NCBI GenBank assembly: GCA_049516635.1
Contig: JBEKSX010000067.1
Span: forward strand, 1 to 16,796
Source: JBEKSX01 sp049516635
GTDB taxonomy: Bacteria > Bacteroidota > Ignavibacteria > Tepidaquicellales > OLB5
Direction: 5' to 3'
Length of the DNA: 16,796 nucleotides
The notes beneath the pieces are model-generated. The model searched no databases. It was not told the origin of the DNA and saw nothing but the letters and a program-made list of their open reading frames with translations. The translations under genes were made by a program, and so were the position numbers. Below, piece by piece: positions 1 to 7,055 of this stretch; position 1 is the first letter of the stretch; the number at the start of each line of letters is the position of its first letter.

Positions 1-235
1 CGGCAGCATGTTTCAGATTTTCTTTTGTATCTGCGATCCCGTCCAGAAGTTTGAACCATAGTTTTCCATGTTCTTTTTCGTTATTTGCCGTTTCTTCGAA
101 AAAGGCAGCTATCTGTTCATAGCCCTCTTTTCGTGCAGCACTTGCGAAGTATGTGTACTTGCTGCGTGCCTGCGATTCACCTGCAAAAGCCGCCTGCAGG
201 TTTTTTTCTGTTTTTGTTCCTTTTAAATTATTCAT
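1..235 (-). CDS. rbr: Rubrerythrin, N-terminal part (3' end outside window)
   Basis: This is the first 78 codons of a rubrerythrin, a non-haem di-iron peroxidase that protects anaerobes and microaerophiles from hydrogen peroxide. The start is the ATG at 233-235, and the frame stays open to the window edge, so the gene continues beyond base 1. The translation starts MNNLKGTKTEKNLQAAFAGE and carries E20, E53 and H56. These fall at exactly the positions of the first di-iron ligands of Desulfovibrio vulgaris rubrerythrin. The context of E53 and H56 is NNEKEHGK, typical of the ferritin-like four-helix bundle. The C-terminal rubredoxin-like domain, if present, lies outside the window. An AGGAG Shine-Dalgarno sequence (complement of 241-245) sits 5 bases before the ATG, unlike most genes here. 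Family assignment is secure; reductase partner and full length cannot be seen. Confidence 0.93.
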   Translation of the reverse strand, partial: MNNLKGTKTEKNLQAAFAGESQARSKYTYFASAARKEGYEQIAAFFEETANNEKEHGKLWFKLLDGIADTKENLKHAA

Positions 236-359
236 TTGTACTCCTATCTAATTAATTGCATTACAAGCTTAACTAAAATTTGTAAAGCATAACAGGAAAT
301 TATTTTTACTATTGAAATAATGAGTAATACCGTACCGGATCAGTTGATTAATCTAATAA
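236..359. other. Spacer between the rubrerythrin and DinB-like genes
   Basis: This 124-base A/T-rich spacer must hold the rubrerythrin promoter, because both flanking genes run leftward and a gap this long suggests separate transcription. I see no gene, no clear terminator for the upstream DinB-like gene, and no operator I can name. A weak inverted repeat (TTACT at 306-310, AGTAA at 323-327) is no more than expected in such A/T-rich DNA. Confidence 0.4.
241..245 (-). promoter_or_regulatory. Shine-Dalgarno site of the rubrerythrin gene
   Basis: On the minus strand this reads AGGAG, separated by 5 bases from the ATG at 235-233. It is the clearest ribosome-binding site in the window. Most other genes here have A/T-rich leaders with no such motif, so it confirms this start and hints at strong translation. 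Confidence 0.7.
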
Positions 360-863
360 CTAAACGAATTTTATTCCGTTCGCTTTTAGTATCCATGAGA
401 GCTGGCCGATATGCATAGGCTCATGGCGGATAGCATGATAAATAATAGCCCTTTTTGTGTTTTTCCCGCCAAATGTAGCACCGATTAAATTCGGTTTTTC
501 CAGCTCATCCCCTGGTAATAAAAGCAATTGACTTATGGCAGAATCATGTACTTTATCGAGAGTTTGTAAAATTTCATCCAGAAGAGGCAGATCGTCGTTT
601 TTGGTAGGGGTTGCACCAAGGGTGAATTTGTCAAGCCAGGGGATATCCACAGGTTTTCCTCCAAGACCTTCTATGAGGAGATAGTGCTCAGACCAAACCA
701 GGTGCCCGGTGATCCACAGGGCACTGTTAAGTTTGATGCCGTTTATCTCATACCTTTTCTTAACATCTATATTCGGGAGTTTCGAAAGGTACATTTTCGT
801 AAGATTGCGGACGCCCTGGAAAACGTCAGCCATTATGCGTGATTCTGAATTGTGTTCTGGCAT
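360..863 (-). CDS. DinB-fold (DinB/YfiT superfamily) protein
   Basis: This 167-residue protein belongs to the DinB/YfiT-like superfamily of four-helix bundles that bind a metal through three histidines. The family includes thiol-dependent S-transferases (bacillithiol, mycothiol) and many stress proteins of unknown substrate. H54 (in ITGHLVWSEH), H147 (in AIRHEPMH) and H151 fit the metal-binding triad, and the C-terminal HIGQLSWILKANG helix is characteristic. There is no signal peptide or membrane segment, so it should be cytosolic. It lies 28 bases downstream of rlmD on the same strand and is probably cotranscribed with it. The start at 863 (MPEHNSES) is the longest option; the second Met, 10 codons later, is also possible. 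The name DinB here refers to the Bacillus DNA-damage-inducible fold, not to DNA polymerase IV. The substrate is unknown. Confidence 0.8.
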   Translation of the reverse strand: MPEHNSESRIMADVFQGVRNLTKMYLSKLPNIDVKKRYEINGIKLNSALWITGHLVWSEHYLLIEGLGGKPVDIPWLDKFTLGATPTKNDDLPLLDEILQTLDKVHDSAISQLLLLPGDELEKPNLIGATFGGKNTKRAIIYHAIRHEPMHIGQLSWILKANGIKFV

Positions 864-891
864 ATAATTTTAATTAAATTATTAAGAACTA

Positions 892-2301
892 TCAATTTTT
901 CAAGTCCAGCCGCGCAACATTCTCTATATGGAATGTATGCGGGAACATGTCCACCGGCTGAATCTTTGTAACTTCATATTTGCCTGAAAGAATCTTAATA
1001 TCCCTTGCCTGCGTGGACGGGTTACACGATACATAAATTATCTTTTCCGGTTCCAGACGCATTATGTATTCTGCTGCCCCGGGATGAATACCGCTTCTCG
1101 GCGGATCAAGTATCATAGTATCAAAACGTTTCATCTTTGTTTCGAGCAAAAATAATAAATAATCTTTTACATCATAGGAAATAAATTCGCAGTTTGTAAT
1201 ATTGTTCAGCTTGGCGTTCTCGTTTGCGGAAGAAATGGAATCTTCAGACAGCTCTACCCCCGTGATACTATTTAGGTATTCCGAAATATAAATTGAAATG
1301 GCACCCGCACCGCAGTATAGGTCGAGTACATCCTCTTCCTTTTTAAATTCCCCAAGGTCCTTTACAACATCAAATAATAGTAAAGCCTGGGCTGAGTTGG
1401 TCTGAAAGAATGATGACGGCATTATCCTGTATGAATATTTCCCTATTTTTTCTGTAATATATCCGCTTCCGAAAATTATATCATAATATTCACCCTGTGC
1501 AACCTGTGCCTTTGATGTTGAGATCATATTTATAAAAGTTGTTACGCCCGGAATATTATGCTTTAGTTCCAGAGCATACTCACGGATCAGATTTCCGTTA
1601 ATAGAAGATGTGATCAGGATAACCATCAGGTCATTCATATTTATGCTCTGGCGTATGATAAGAAATCTCAGATATCCTGAATGTATAAAAGTCGAATAAA
1701 TAGACTCTCCCCTGGATTTGAAAAATTCCCTGGTGAGGTTCAGCACATCATTCGATACCCGGGATTGAAGGTGGCATTCGTTGATATCAAGGACCTTATC
1801 TATAAAATTTGGCATATGAAAACCAAGAGCGAACGACTTATCCATCTCTTCCGAATCTTTATCGGCTTCAGTAAGCCAGCGGTTATTCGAAAAGGAAAAT
1901 TCCAGCTTGTTCCTGTAATAGTAAATGTTGTCTGCTCCTCTTACTTCCGGAACATCGGGTGACTCAATTCCCCCTATCCTTTGAAGTGAATCAATTACGC
2001 TTTGTTTTTTTAGTCTCAGCTGGTAATCATAAAGGAGGTTCTGCGTTTTACATCCGTTGCAGATACCGAAATGACCGCACCGGGGTTCCGTTCTGTATAC
2101 AGAACCGTCTATAATTTCCAGAAGTTTAGCTTGAGCGAGATTTTTTTTCACCCTTAAGATACCTGCATTCACTTTATCTCCCGGAACGCAATCGTTCACG
2201 AATACAACAAGCCCGTCATCCGTTCTGGCGATGCCTTTGCCCTCTGTACTGAGATCCTGAATAGATAAACTTAATATTTGATCTTTTTGATAATTTGACA
2301 T
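892..2301 (-). CDS. rlmD: 23S rRNA (uracil-C5)-methyltransferase, RlmD/RumA type
   Basis: This is a 469-residue TrmA/RumA-family enzyme that transfers a methyl group from S-adenosylmethionine to C5 of a uracil, in RlmD U1939 of 23S rRNA. The N-terminal ~60 residues are a TRAM RNA-binding domain. Cysteines C75, C81, C84 and C176 match the four ligands of the [4Fe-4S] cluster of E. coli RumA. Further on are the SAM-binding motif DLYCGAGAIS (327-336), Q300 in SSFFQTN, DPPRSG at 399-404, the catalytic nucleophile C426 in VSCNPST, and E460 in the C-terminal HIENVARL motif. All key residues are present and the length is normal. No Shine-Dalgarno is seen before the ATG at 2301. The cluster cysteines favour RlmD over TrmA, but RlmCD-like dual specificity (U747 and U1939) cannot be excluded from sequence alone. 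Confidence 0.92.
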   Translation of the reverse strand: MSNYQKDQILSLSIQDLSTEGKGIARTDDGLVVFVNDCVPGDKVNAGILRVKKNLAQAKLLEIIDGSVYRTEPRCGHFGICNGCKTQNLLYDYQLRLKKQSVIDSLQRIGGIESPDVPEVRGADNIYYYRNKLEFSFSNNRWLTEADKDSEEMDKSFALGFHMPNFIDKVLDINECHLQSRVSNDVLNLTREFFKSRGESIYSTFIHSGYLRFLIIRQSINMNDLMVILITSSINGNLIREYALELKHNIPGVTTFINMISTSKAQVAQGEYYDIIFGSGYITEKIGKYSYRIMPSSFFQTNSAQALLLFDVVKDLGEFKKEEDVLDLYCGAGAISIYISEYLNSITGVELSEDSISSANENAKLNNITNCEFISYDVKDYLLFLLETKMKRFDTMILDPPRSGIHPGAAEYIMRLEPEKIIYVSCNPSTQARDIKILSGKYEVTKIQPVDMFPHTFHIENVARLDLKN

Positions 2302-2617
2302 CTAAGACTCAGGTATAATCAATTTATTTGTAATTCTTAAAATTTCTTGTGAAGTTATTATTCTTTAAACCGGACAGGTACATCCTCAGGTGTAAATTAA
2401 ATTTTATATTAAACTTTTCAGACCATTGCCTGTCAAAGATACTGTGTTACCCTACGTTGCCGAATGAATAAAATATCAAAACAAATCACGTTTTTGGTAT
2501 TTGTTACAATTATTTACAGGTTTTGGGTTTTCAGATTATTTTAATAGCTTTAAATAAAAATCTAAATTTATTATTATATATAAAATATAATAATTATTCA
2601 TGTAAAAATATTATACC
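2302..2617. other. Divergent intergenic region between rlmD and kdsD
   Basis: This is a 316-base, very A/T-rich spacer between divergently transcribed rlmD (leftward) and kdsD (rightward), so promoters for both transcripts should lie here. I find no open reading frame, RNA gene or recognisable riboswitch. A widely spaced 6-base inverted repeat (GACAGG at 2373-2378, CCTGTC at 2429-2434) is the only non-A/T symmetry I noticed. It is too short to call an operator. The last ~60 bases before kdsD are almost pure A/T, consistent with a promoter or AT-rich leader, but no -35/-10 or Bacteroidota-type -33/-7 pair can be assigned with confidence. Confidence 0.5.
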
Positions 2618-3589
2618 GTGAAAGAACATAAAATTATTTCAGATGCAAAGAAGGTGATTCAACTTGAACGTAAAGCCATACTTGATCTGGAAAAGAGATT
2701 GAATGGAAGATTTTCAGATGCCGTAGAAATAATTTCTAAATGCAAGGGCAGGGTAATAGTTACAGGGATAGGGAAATCGGGAATAATAGCTCAAAAGATA
2801 GTAGCCACGTTAAATTCAACCGGAACTCCGGCTGTGTTCCTGCACTCGGCAGATTCAATACACGGTGATATGGGCATGATCCGCGAGGGCGACGTCGTCA
2901 TTTGTATATCAAAATCGGGTGACAGCACCGAACTCGTTCAATTATTGACAGCCATAAAAAACTTTAATGTTAAGATAATTTCACTCGTGGGAGACGTTGA
3001 TTCCCAGTTAAATGAGCTTTCCGATATCGTGATAGATGCTTCCGTAAAGCAGGAAGCCTGTCCTTTTAACCTCGCACCCACAACTTCCACTACCGTAGCT
3101 CTTGTCCTCGGAGATGCCCTTGCTATCGCATTGCTGAAGAAAAAAGATTTTACCAAAGATGAGTTCGCTATGCTTCATCCCGGCGGAGTACTGGGAAAAA
3201 AGCTTCTGTTAAGAGTGAACGACCTGATGGTCAGGAACAGCGGGATACCGGTGGTTAAGGAAAATACACCGTTCAAAGATATTGTTTTCGAAATATCTTC
3301 AAAAAGGCTCGGATGTACGTGCGTGGTTGATGCAAAAAATAAGCTCAAAGGAATCATCACAGACGGAGACCTGCGGCGGCTCCTCCAGAACCATCATGAT
3401 TTTTCGCATATCTCGGCGAAAGATGTTATGAACAAGAACCCGAAGACTATTAACGAGAACATGCTCGGTGAGACCGCACTTGAACTGATGGAAAAGTATG
3501 CGATTACCCAGTTAATCATCATAGATAAGAAAAAAGTACCCATCGGTGTTGTACACCTGCACGATCTCGTAAAGGCAGGGCTTGGGTAA
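2618..3589 (+). CDS. kdsD: D-arabinose 5-phosphate isomerase (KpsF/GutQ family)
   Basis: This 323-residue enzyme converts D-ribulose 5-phosphate to D-arabinose 5-phosphate, the first committed precursor of Kdo in the LPS inner core. An N-terminal SIS (sugar isomerase) domain covers about residues 30-190, with K53 in GIGKSG, E105 in SGDSTELVQLL and H187 in AMLHPGGVLGKKLL, matching conserved residues of KdsD. Two CBS domains follow from about residue 205 to the end. The start is a GTG: in frame, a TAA lies only 15 bases upstream (2603-2605), so no earlier start exists, and the next Met is deep in the SIS domain. The gene is followed 20 bases later by lptC and then by an ostA-like gene, which places Kdo supply and LPS export in one likely operon. 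The usual neighbour kdsC is not in this block. Confidence 0.93.
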   Translation: MKEHKIISDAKKVIQLERKAILDLEKRLNGRFSDAVEIISKCKGRVIVTGIGKSGIIAQKIVATLNSTGTPAVFLHSADSIHGDMGMIREGDVVICISKSGDSTELVQLLTAIKNFNVKIISLVGDVDSQLNELSDIVIDASVKQEACPFNLAPTTSTTVALVLGDALAIALLKKKDFTKDEFAMLHPGGVLGKKLLLRVNDLMVRNSGIPVVKENTPFKDIVFEISSKRLGCTCVVDAKNKLKGIITDGDLRRLLQNHHDFSHISAKDVMNKNPKTINENMLGETALELMEKYAITQLIIIDKKKVPIGVVHLHDLVKAGLG

Positions 3590-3609
3590 TCTTCAAATAT
3601 CAATTTTCG

Positions 3610-4170
3610 ATGTTCAATAGAAGAGCCGGGAAAATTATTGGCATAATCTATTGTGCATTGTTCATTCCGATCTGCCTGCTGCTTAATTCCTGCAGTTCCG
3701 ATAAAGTTGAACCCGTAAAAAACGATGTTATTTCCTCTGACAGCATTCCCTCGCAGGAAAGCCTTAATTCTACGGTAACGTTTTCCGATTCGGGAAAGGT
3801 AAAAGCAGTTCTGAAAGCCGGGAGGATAAGGGTCTATTCAAAATTCAATTATACGCTCATCGACGAGAACCCTTCGGTGGATTTTTACAAAGCCGGTGTC
3901 TACAGCTCCACGCTCACCGGTAAACGAGGTAAGATCTATGATCTCACAAGAGATGTCGAGGTCATTGACAGCGTGAAGATGGTCTCGACCGACAGCACAG
4001 TATTGAATGCAGACAAGCTATACTGGGTAAATAAAACCCAGAAAGTTAAATCTGACGGATTCGTTCATATACAAACGAAAACGGAAGATATTAGGGGAAC
4101 CGGTTTCGAAGCCGATCAAAGCCTGAAGAACTATAAAATATACAAAGTAAGCGGACAGGTGGAGAAATAA
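3610..4170 (+). CDS. lptC: LptC-family LPS-export lipoprotein
   Basis: This is a 186-residue LptC-type protein, the periplasmic link that takes LPS from the LptBFG transporter to LptA. Residues 9-28 form a hydrophobic lipoprotein signal with lipobox LNSC, giving C28 as the predicted lipidated cysteine. Thus the protein would be lipid-anchored rather than held by a transmembrane helix as in E. coli. The rest is beta-rich and matches the LptC/OstA-like jelly-roll pattern: repeated short strands such as GKVKAVLKAGRIRVY and KLYWVNKTQKVKSDGFVHIQT. It is followed, 3 bases after its stop, by the OstA-like gene, and preceded by kdsD, which supports the assignment strongly. No Shine-Dalgarno precedes the ATG. 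Sequence identity to E. coli LptC will be low; fold and context carry the call. Confidence 0.85.
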   Translation: MFNRRAGKIIGIIYCALFIPICLLLNSCSSDKVEPVKNDVISSDSIPSQESLNSTVTFSDSGKVKAVLKAGRIRVYSKFNYTLIDENPSVDFYKAGVYSSTLTGKRGKIYDLTRDVEVIDSVKMVSTDSTVLNADKLYWVNKTQKVKSDGFVHIQTKTEDIRGTGFEADQSLKNYKIYKVSGQVEK

Positions 4171-4173
4171 CTA

Positions 4174-5625
4174 ATGTTCATTTTTCAAAGGCCAATAGCG
4201 GTACGTTTTTTAGATAATAAAGGGATTTTCCTGATCTGCACTCTTCTTATGATATTATTAACTTCTTTACCGTACTCTCAAGATAAGATCACTTTAAACT
4301 ATGCGGACAGTCTTATAGGGAAAACTATCAACGGTCAACAGGTAAGGGAGGCGATAGGCAACGTTTCCTTAGCACAAAATGATGTAAAGATAACATGCGG
4401 CAGGGTAGTTCAGTATTTTGCCGAGAATAAAGCTGAACTGTATACTAATGTGAAGGTAGTGAAAGATACCATGACCATCACCGCGCCTATGGGCATTTAT
4501 TACGGAAATGAATCGAAGGTGATATGTTCCCAGGGTGCCGTTCTGAATGATACGCGTGCAACATTAACCGCGGACTACGGTATATACCTGTTCAGCCAGG
4601 ATCTTGCCAATTTTAGAGGTAAGGTAACGATTACAGATAACAAAACTTATACTATCACATCCGATGCTCTTGACTATTACCGTTCCGCCAATAAATCATA
4701 TGCGAACGGAAACGTGAAGATAGTTACCGATTCAGCAACCATTTATTCGGACCATCTTATATATGAAAAGCTAATCGGCTTCTCTACAGCCACGGGCAAT
4801 GTAAAAATTGACAGCGATTCCACCGAAATCCTCTCCGATAAATTAACTTATTCCGAACCGGAAAGAAAATCCATTGCTGAAGATAATGTCAGGATACATT
4901 TTCTGAACAAGAATGCGGTAGTTTACGGCAATTACGGGGAGAACTATGAACGTATAAATTATTCATTCGTCCGGGGAAAGGCCAAACTGGTCCAGATAGA
5001 AAATCGAAAAGGCAGAGAAGACACTTTATTGATCTACAGCAGCAGGATGGAATCATTCCGCGATAAACCCGAGCATTATATTGCAAAAGACAGTGTCAGG
5101 ATGATACGCTCTGATTTTCTTTCCAGGTCGAATATAGGATACTATTTCAGAGACGTCAGCGGTACGGGCGGGGTAATCTCTTTATCCGAAAATCCTGTTG
5201 TCTGGAAAGAAAACCTCCAGGTGACCGGGGATTCCATTTATGCATTTTTCAAGGAAGACATCGATAAGATCTATGTAAATAAAAGCGCATTCGCAATCCA
5301 GCAAAATAATATTTATAAAGACCGTTACGATCAGATATCCGGTGTTTTCATGTTCATGTCATTCATGGATAATGAGATTGATTACATACGTGTAGATACG
5401 AACGCTGCAAGCATATATTTCTCGTATGAGAACGGAAATCCGAATGGGGTGAACCGTGCAACGGGAAAAGAAATCATTTTGTATTTTAAAGATAAGCTGG
5501 TGTATAAAGTTAAGGATGTCGGGGACCCGAAGGGAAAGTTTCTGCCGGAAAATCTTATCAATCTGGCAGACCTAAAATTGCTGGGCTTCAAGCTGAGAAA
5601 TGACAGGCCTGTGAGAGAGGAATAG
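4174..5625 (+). CDS. OstA/LptA-like LPS-transport protein
   Basis: This 483-residue exported protein is built from OstA/LptA-like beta-strand repeats, the periplasmic jelly-roll that passes LPS between membranes. An N-terminal signal has a hydrophobic core at about residues 17-31, with likely cleavage near SLPYSQ (30-35). The mature part alternates motifs of the type 'NVKVVKDTMTITAPMGIYYGNESKVICSQGAV', including GNVKIVTDSATIYSDHLIY and GNVKIDSDSTEILSDKLTY. These are typical of tandem LptA units and run to about residue 270. The C-terminal half is more divergent but still strand-rich. At this length it is far larger than E. coli LptA (185 residues) and lacks an obvious LptD barrel. It resembles the long OstA-like proteins of Bacteroidota and relatives. 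It follows lptC with 3 bases between, so translational coupling is likely. Whether it acts as a bridge (LptA) or a separate LptD partner is not decided. Confidence 0.83.
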   Translation: MFIFQRPIAVRFLDNKGIFLICTLLMILLTSLPYSQDKITLNYADSLIGKTINGQQVREAIGNVSLAQNDVKITCGRVVQYFAENKAELYTNVKVVKDTMTITAPMGIYYGNESKVICSQGAVLNDTRATLTADYGIYLFSQDLANFRGKVTITDNKTYTITSDALDYYRSANKSYANGNVKIVTDSATIYSDHLIYEKLIGFSTATGNVKIDSDSTEILSDKLTYSEPERKSIAEDNVRIHFLNKNAVVYGNYGENYERINYSFVRGKAKLVQIENRKGREDTLLIYSSRMESFRDKPEHYIAKDSVRMIRSDFLSRSNIGYYFRDVSGTGGVISLSENPVVWKENLQVTGDSIYAFFKEDIDKIYVNKSAFAIQQNNIYKDRYDQISGVFMFMSFMDNEIDYIRVDTNAASIYFSYENGNPNGVNRATGKEIILYFKDKLVYKVKDVGDPKGKFLPENLINLADLKLLGFKLRNDRPVREE

Positions 5626-5846
5626 AATCCCAAGCTAGGTCCTGCAGTTACATACTATGATTAGTATATATGTTTTTCGATCTTCCATGGCTAAATAATT
5701 AGAATATCAATAGCTATTTTTCATTGGAGTTTAAGAATAAATTAAGTAAATTAGTATAATATTCAAGTTTTAAGATAAGTTAGTAGGGGAAAAAATCTTA
5801 TTTATATCACTTAATTAAATGATATTTTTAATAAAAATGTAACTTT
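5626..5846. other. Spacer between the LPS operon and a T9SS cargo gene
   Basis: This 221-base A/T-rich spacer separates the LPS genes from the secreted-protein gene at 5847, and should hold that gene's promoter. I see no ORF or RNA gene. Two short hairpin-capable repeats lie near the start codon: TAAGAT (5771-5776) with ATCTTA (5795-5800), and ATATCA (5804-5809) with TGATAT (5820-5825). The second ends 21 bases before the ATG. Both are A/T-rich and could be chance. No canonical terminator is visible after 5625. Confidence 0.4.
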
Positions 5847-6725
5847 ATGAAATTTTTTACAAAATTTTTTATTGCCGGGTTTATAATACTTACATTCAGT
5901 AAAGTTACCGAAGCCCAGTTTATAAAATTTACCCCTAAGACTTACATCATTAATGCCACACAGTTTGCGATTAATAATTTTGCGCCTAATGCAACATTAT
6001 ACGACATTGCGTCAGCATACGGCCTAGATAGTACCGGTAAAGCAAATGCATGGCAATATTTGTTTTACAATCCGGTCAATGATTCCGGTTATGTCGTTGT
6101 CGGGACAGTGATAAACCTCTTAGGTTTTATTGCAGTCGGCTCGACAACACCTACTTTGCCGGGGGTATTCCTTCGTCCTCTGGGCACGTCATTTTGTGAG
6201 AGTGATATTGAAATGTCTGCTGTGGAGATCGGAGGAGGAAGACAGTTTCGTCAGCTTCATCCAGCAACAAGGATCACAGCTACTGTTTACAAGTACCCTC
6301 TGTCGCCTGATACATCAAAGGCATACTGGACAAATTTATACACTGATACTCTAGGTACACAGTTCCAGGTATTTGTTGTTGATGGCACGACCTGCCAGCT
6401 GGTTGTTATCGGTATAAAACCCGTATCGTCCGAAGTCCCGAAGGGATTTGAACTTTATCAGAATTATCCGAACCCGTTCAATCCGGTAACGAAAATAAAA
6501 TTCGCTGTCCCGAAAACAGAATTTGTGAATGTGAAGGTTTATGATGTACTGGGAAATAAACTAAAACAGCCGGTGAATCAGATTGTACAGGCAGGAATTT
6601 ATGAAGCTGAGTTTGACGGAAGCAATTATTCCAGCGGATTGTACTTCTATAGTATTAACGTATCAGATCCATCGGGAGGTCCTGTACAATATAGCGAAAC
6701 AAAAAAAATGCTGCTCGTAAAATAA
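5847..6725 (+). CDS. Secreted protein with C-terminal T9SS (Por) sorting domain
   Basis: This is a 292-residue exported protein of unknown function. A Sec signal peptide spans residues 1-23 (hydrophobic core FFIAGFIILTF, likely cleavage after TEA). The C-terminal ~95 residues are a type A type IX secretion sorting domain. It contains YPNPFNP at 207-213, then KIKFAVP, VKVYDVLGNKL, YSSGLYFYSI and a final KKMLLVK. The protein should thus cross the outer membrane by T9SS and be released or surface-attached. The middle part (about 24-195) contains a GKANAWQYLFYNP stretch and a DIEMSAVEIGGGRQFRQLHPATRITA stretch. These give an alternating alpha/beta pattern that loosely resembles a PepSY-like fold, but I cannot assign a domain. 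C117 and C183 are the only mature-region cysteines I noted and could form a disulfide. It is probably transcribed alone or with the HU gene 42 bases downstream. Confidence 0.85.
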   Translation: MKFFTKFFIAGFIILTFSKVTEAQFIKFTPKTYIINATQFAINNFAPNATLYDIASAYGLDSTGKANAWQYLFYNPVNDSGYVVVGTVINLLGFIAVGSTTPTLPGVFLRPLGTSFCESDIEMSAVEIGGGRQFRQLHPATRITATVYKYPLSPDTSKAYWTNLYTDTLGTQFQVFVVDGTTCQLVVIGIKPVSSEVPKGFELYQNYPNPFNPVTKIKFAVPKTEFVNVKVYDVLGNKLKQPVNQIVQAGIYEAEFDGSNYSSGLYFYSINVSDPSGGPVQYSETKKMLLVK

Positions 6726-6767
6726 ATCATAGAAACTCGAATTACTTAAATCAATATATAAAGGGTA

Positions 6768-7031
6768 ATGAACACGATCGATCTGATAAATAAGGTATCA
6801 GCTAACAACAGAATAGCCACAGGTAGAGCAGAAATGATAATTAGTATTATCCTTGAGAAGATAATCGATAAGCTGAGAAAAGAAGGCGAAGTGAGCATCG
6901 AAGATTTCGGCACATTTAAGCTCGAAAAAAAAGAACCGGGCTCTGATTATTTAAGCGGTTACAACAAGGAACACGGTATATCTGTATCTTTCCATCCCGA
7001 AAAGAAATTTTTGGATGTAATTAATTCTTAA
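6768..7031 (+). CDS. HU/IHF-family DNA-binding protein (stand-alone)
   Basis: This 87-residue protein has the full HU/IHF layout: two N-terminal helices (MNTIDLINKVSANNRIATGRAEMIISIILEKIIDKLRKEG), then the beta-sheet signature VSIEDFGTFKLEKKE, a beta-arm and a C-terminal helix (FHPEKKFLDVINS). The arm has near-normal length but lacks the usual RNP tip whose proline intercalates into DNA, so DNA bending may be weaker or different. The ATG at 6768 has an AAAGGG purine run just 2 bases upstream, too close to be a normal Shine-Dalgarno. The next gene begins 24 bases downstream and itself starts with an HU-like domain; the two are very probably cotranscribed and may interact. HU versus IHF subclass cannot be decided. 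Confidence 0.88.
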   Translation: MNTIDLINKVSANNRIATGRAEMIISIILEKIIDKLRKEGEVSIEDFGTFKLEKKEPGSDYLSGYNKEHGISVSFHPEKKFLDVINS

Positions 7032-7055
7032 AAACGGTCAGAATCAAGTTTTAAC

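Noticed and set aside
1681..1962. Open frame of 93 codons on the plus strand.
   Set aside because: It is a shadow of rlmD, which has all catalytic and cluster residues on the opposite strand.
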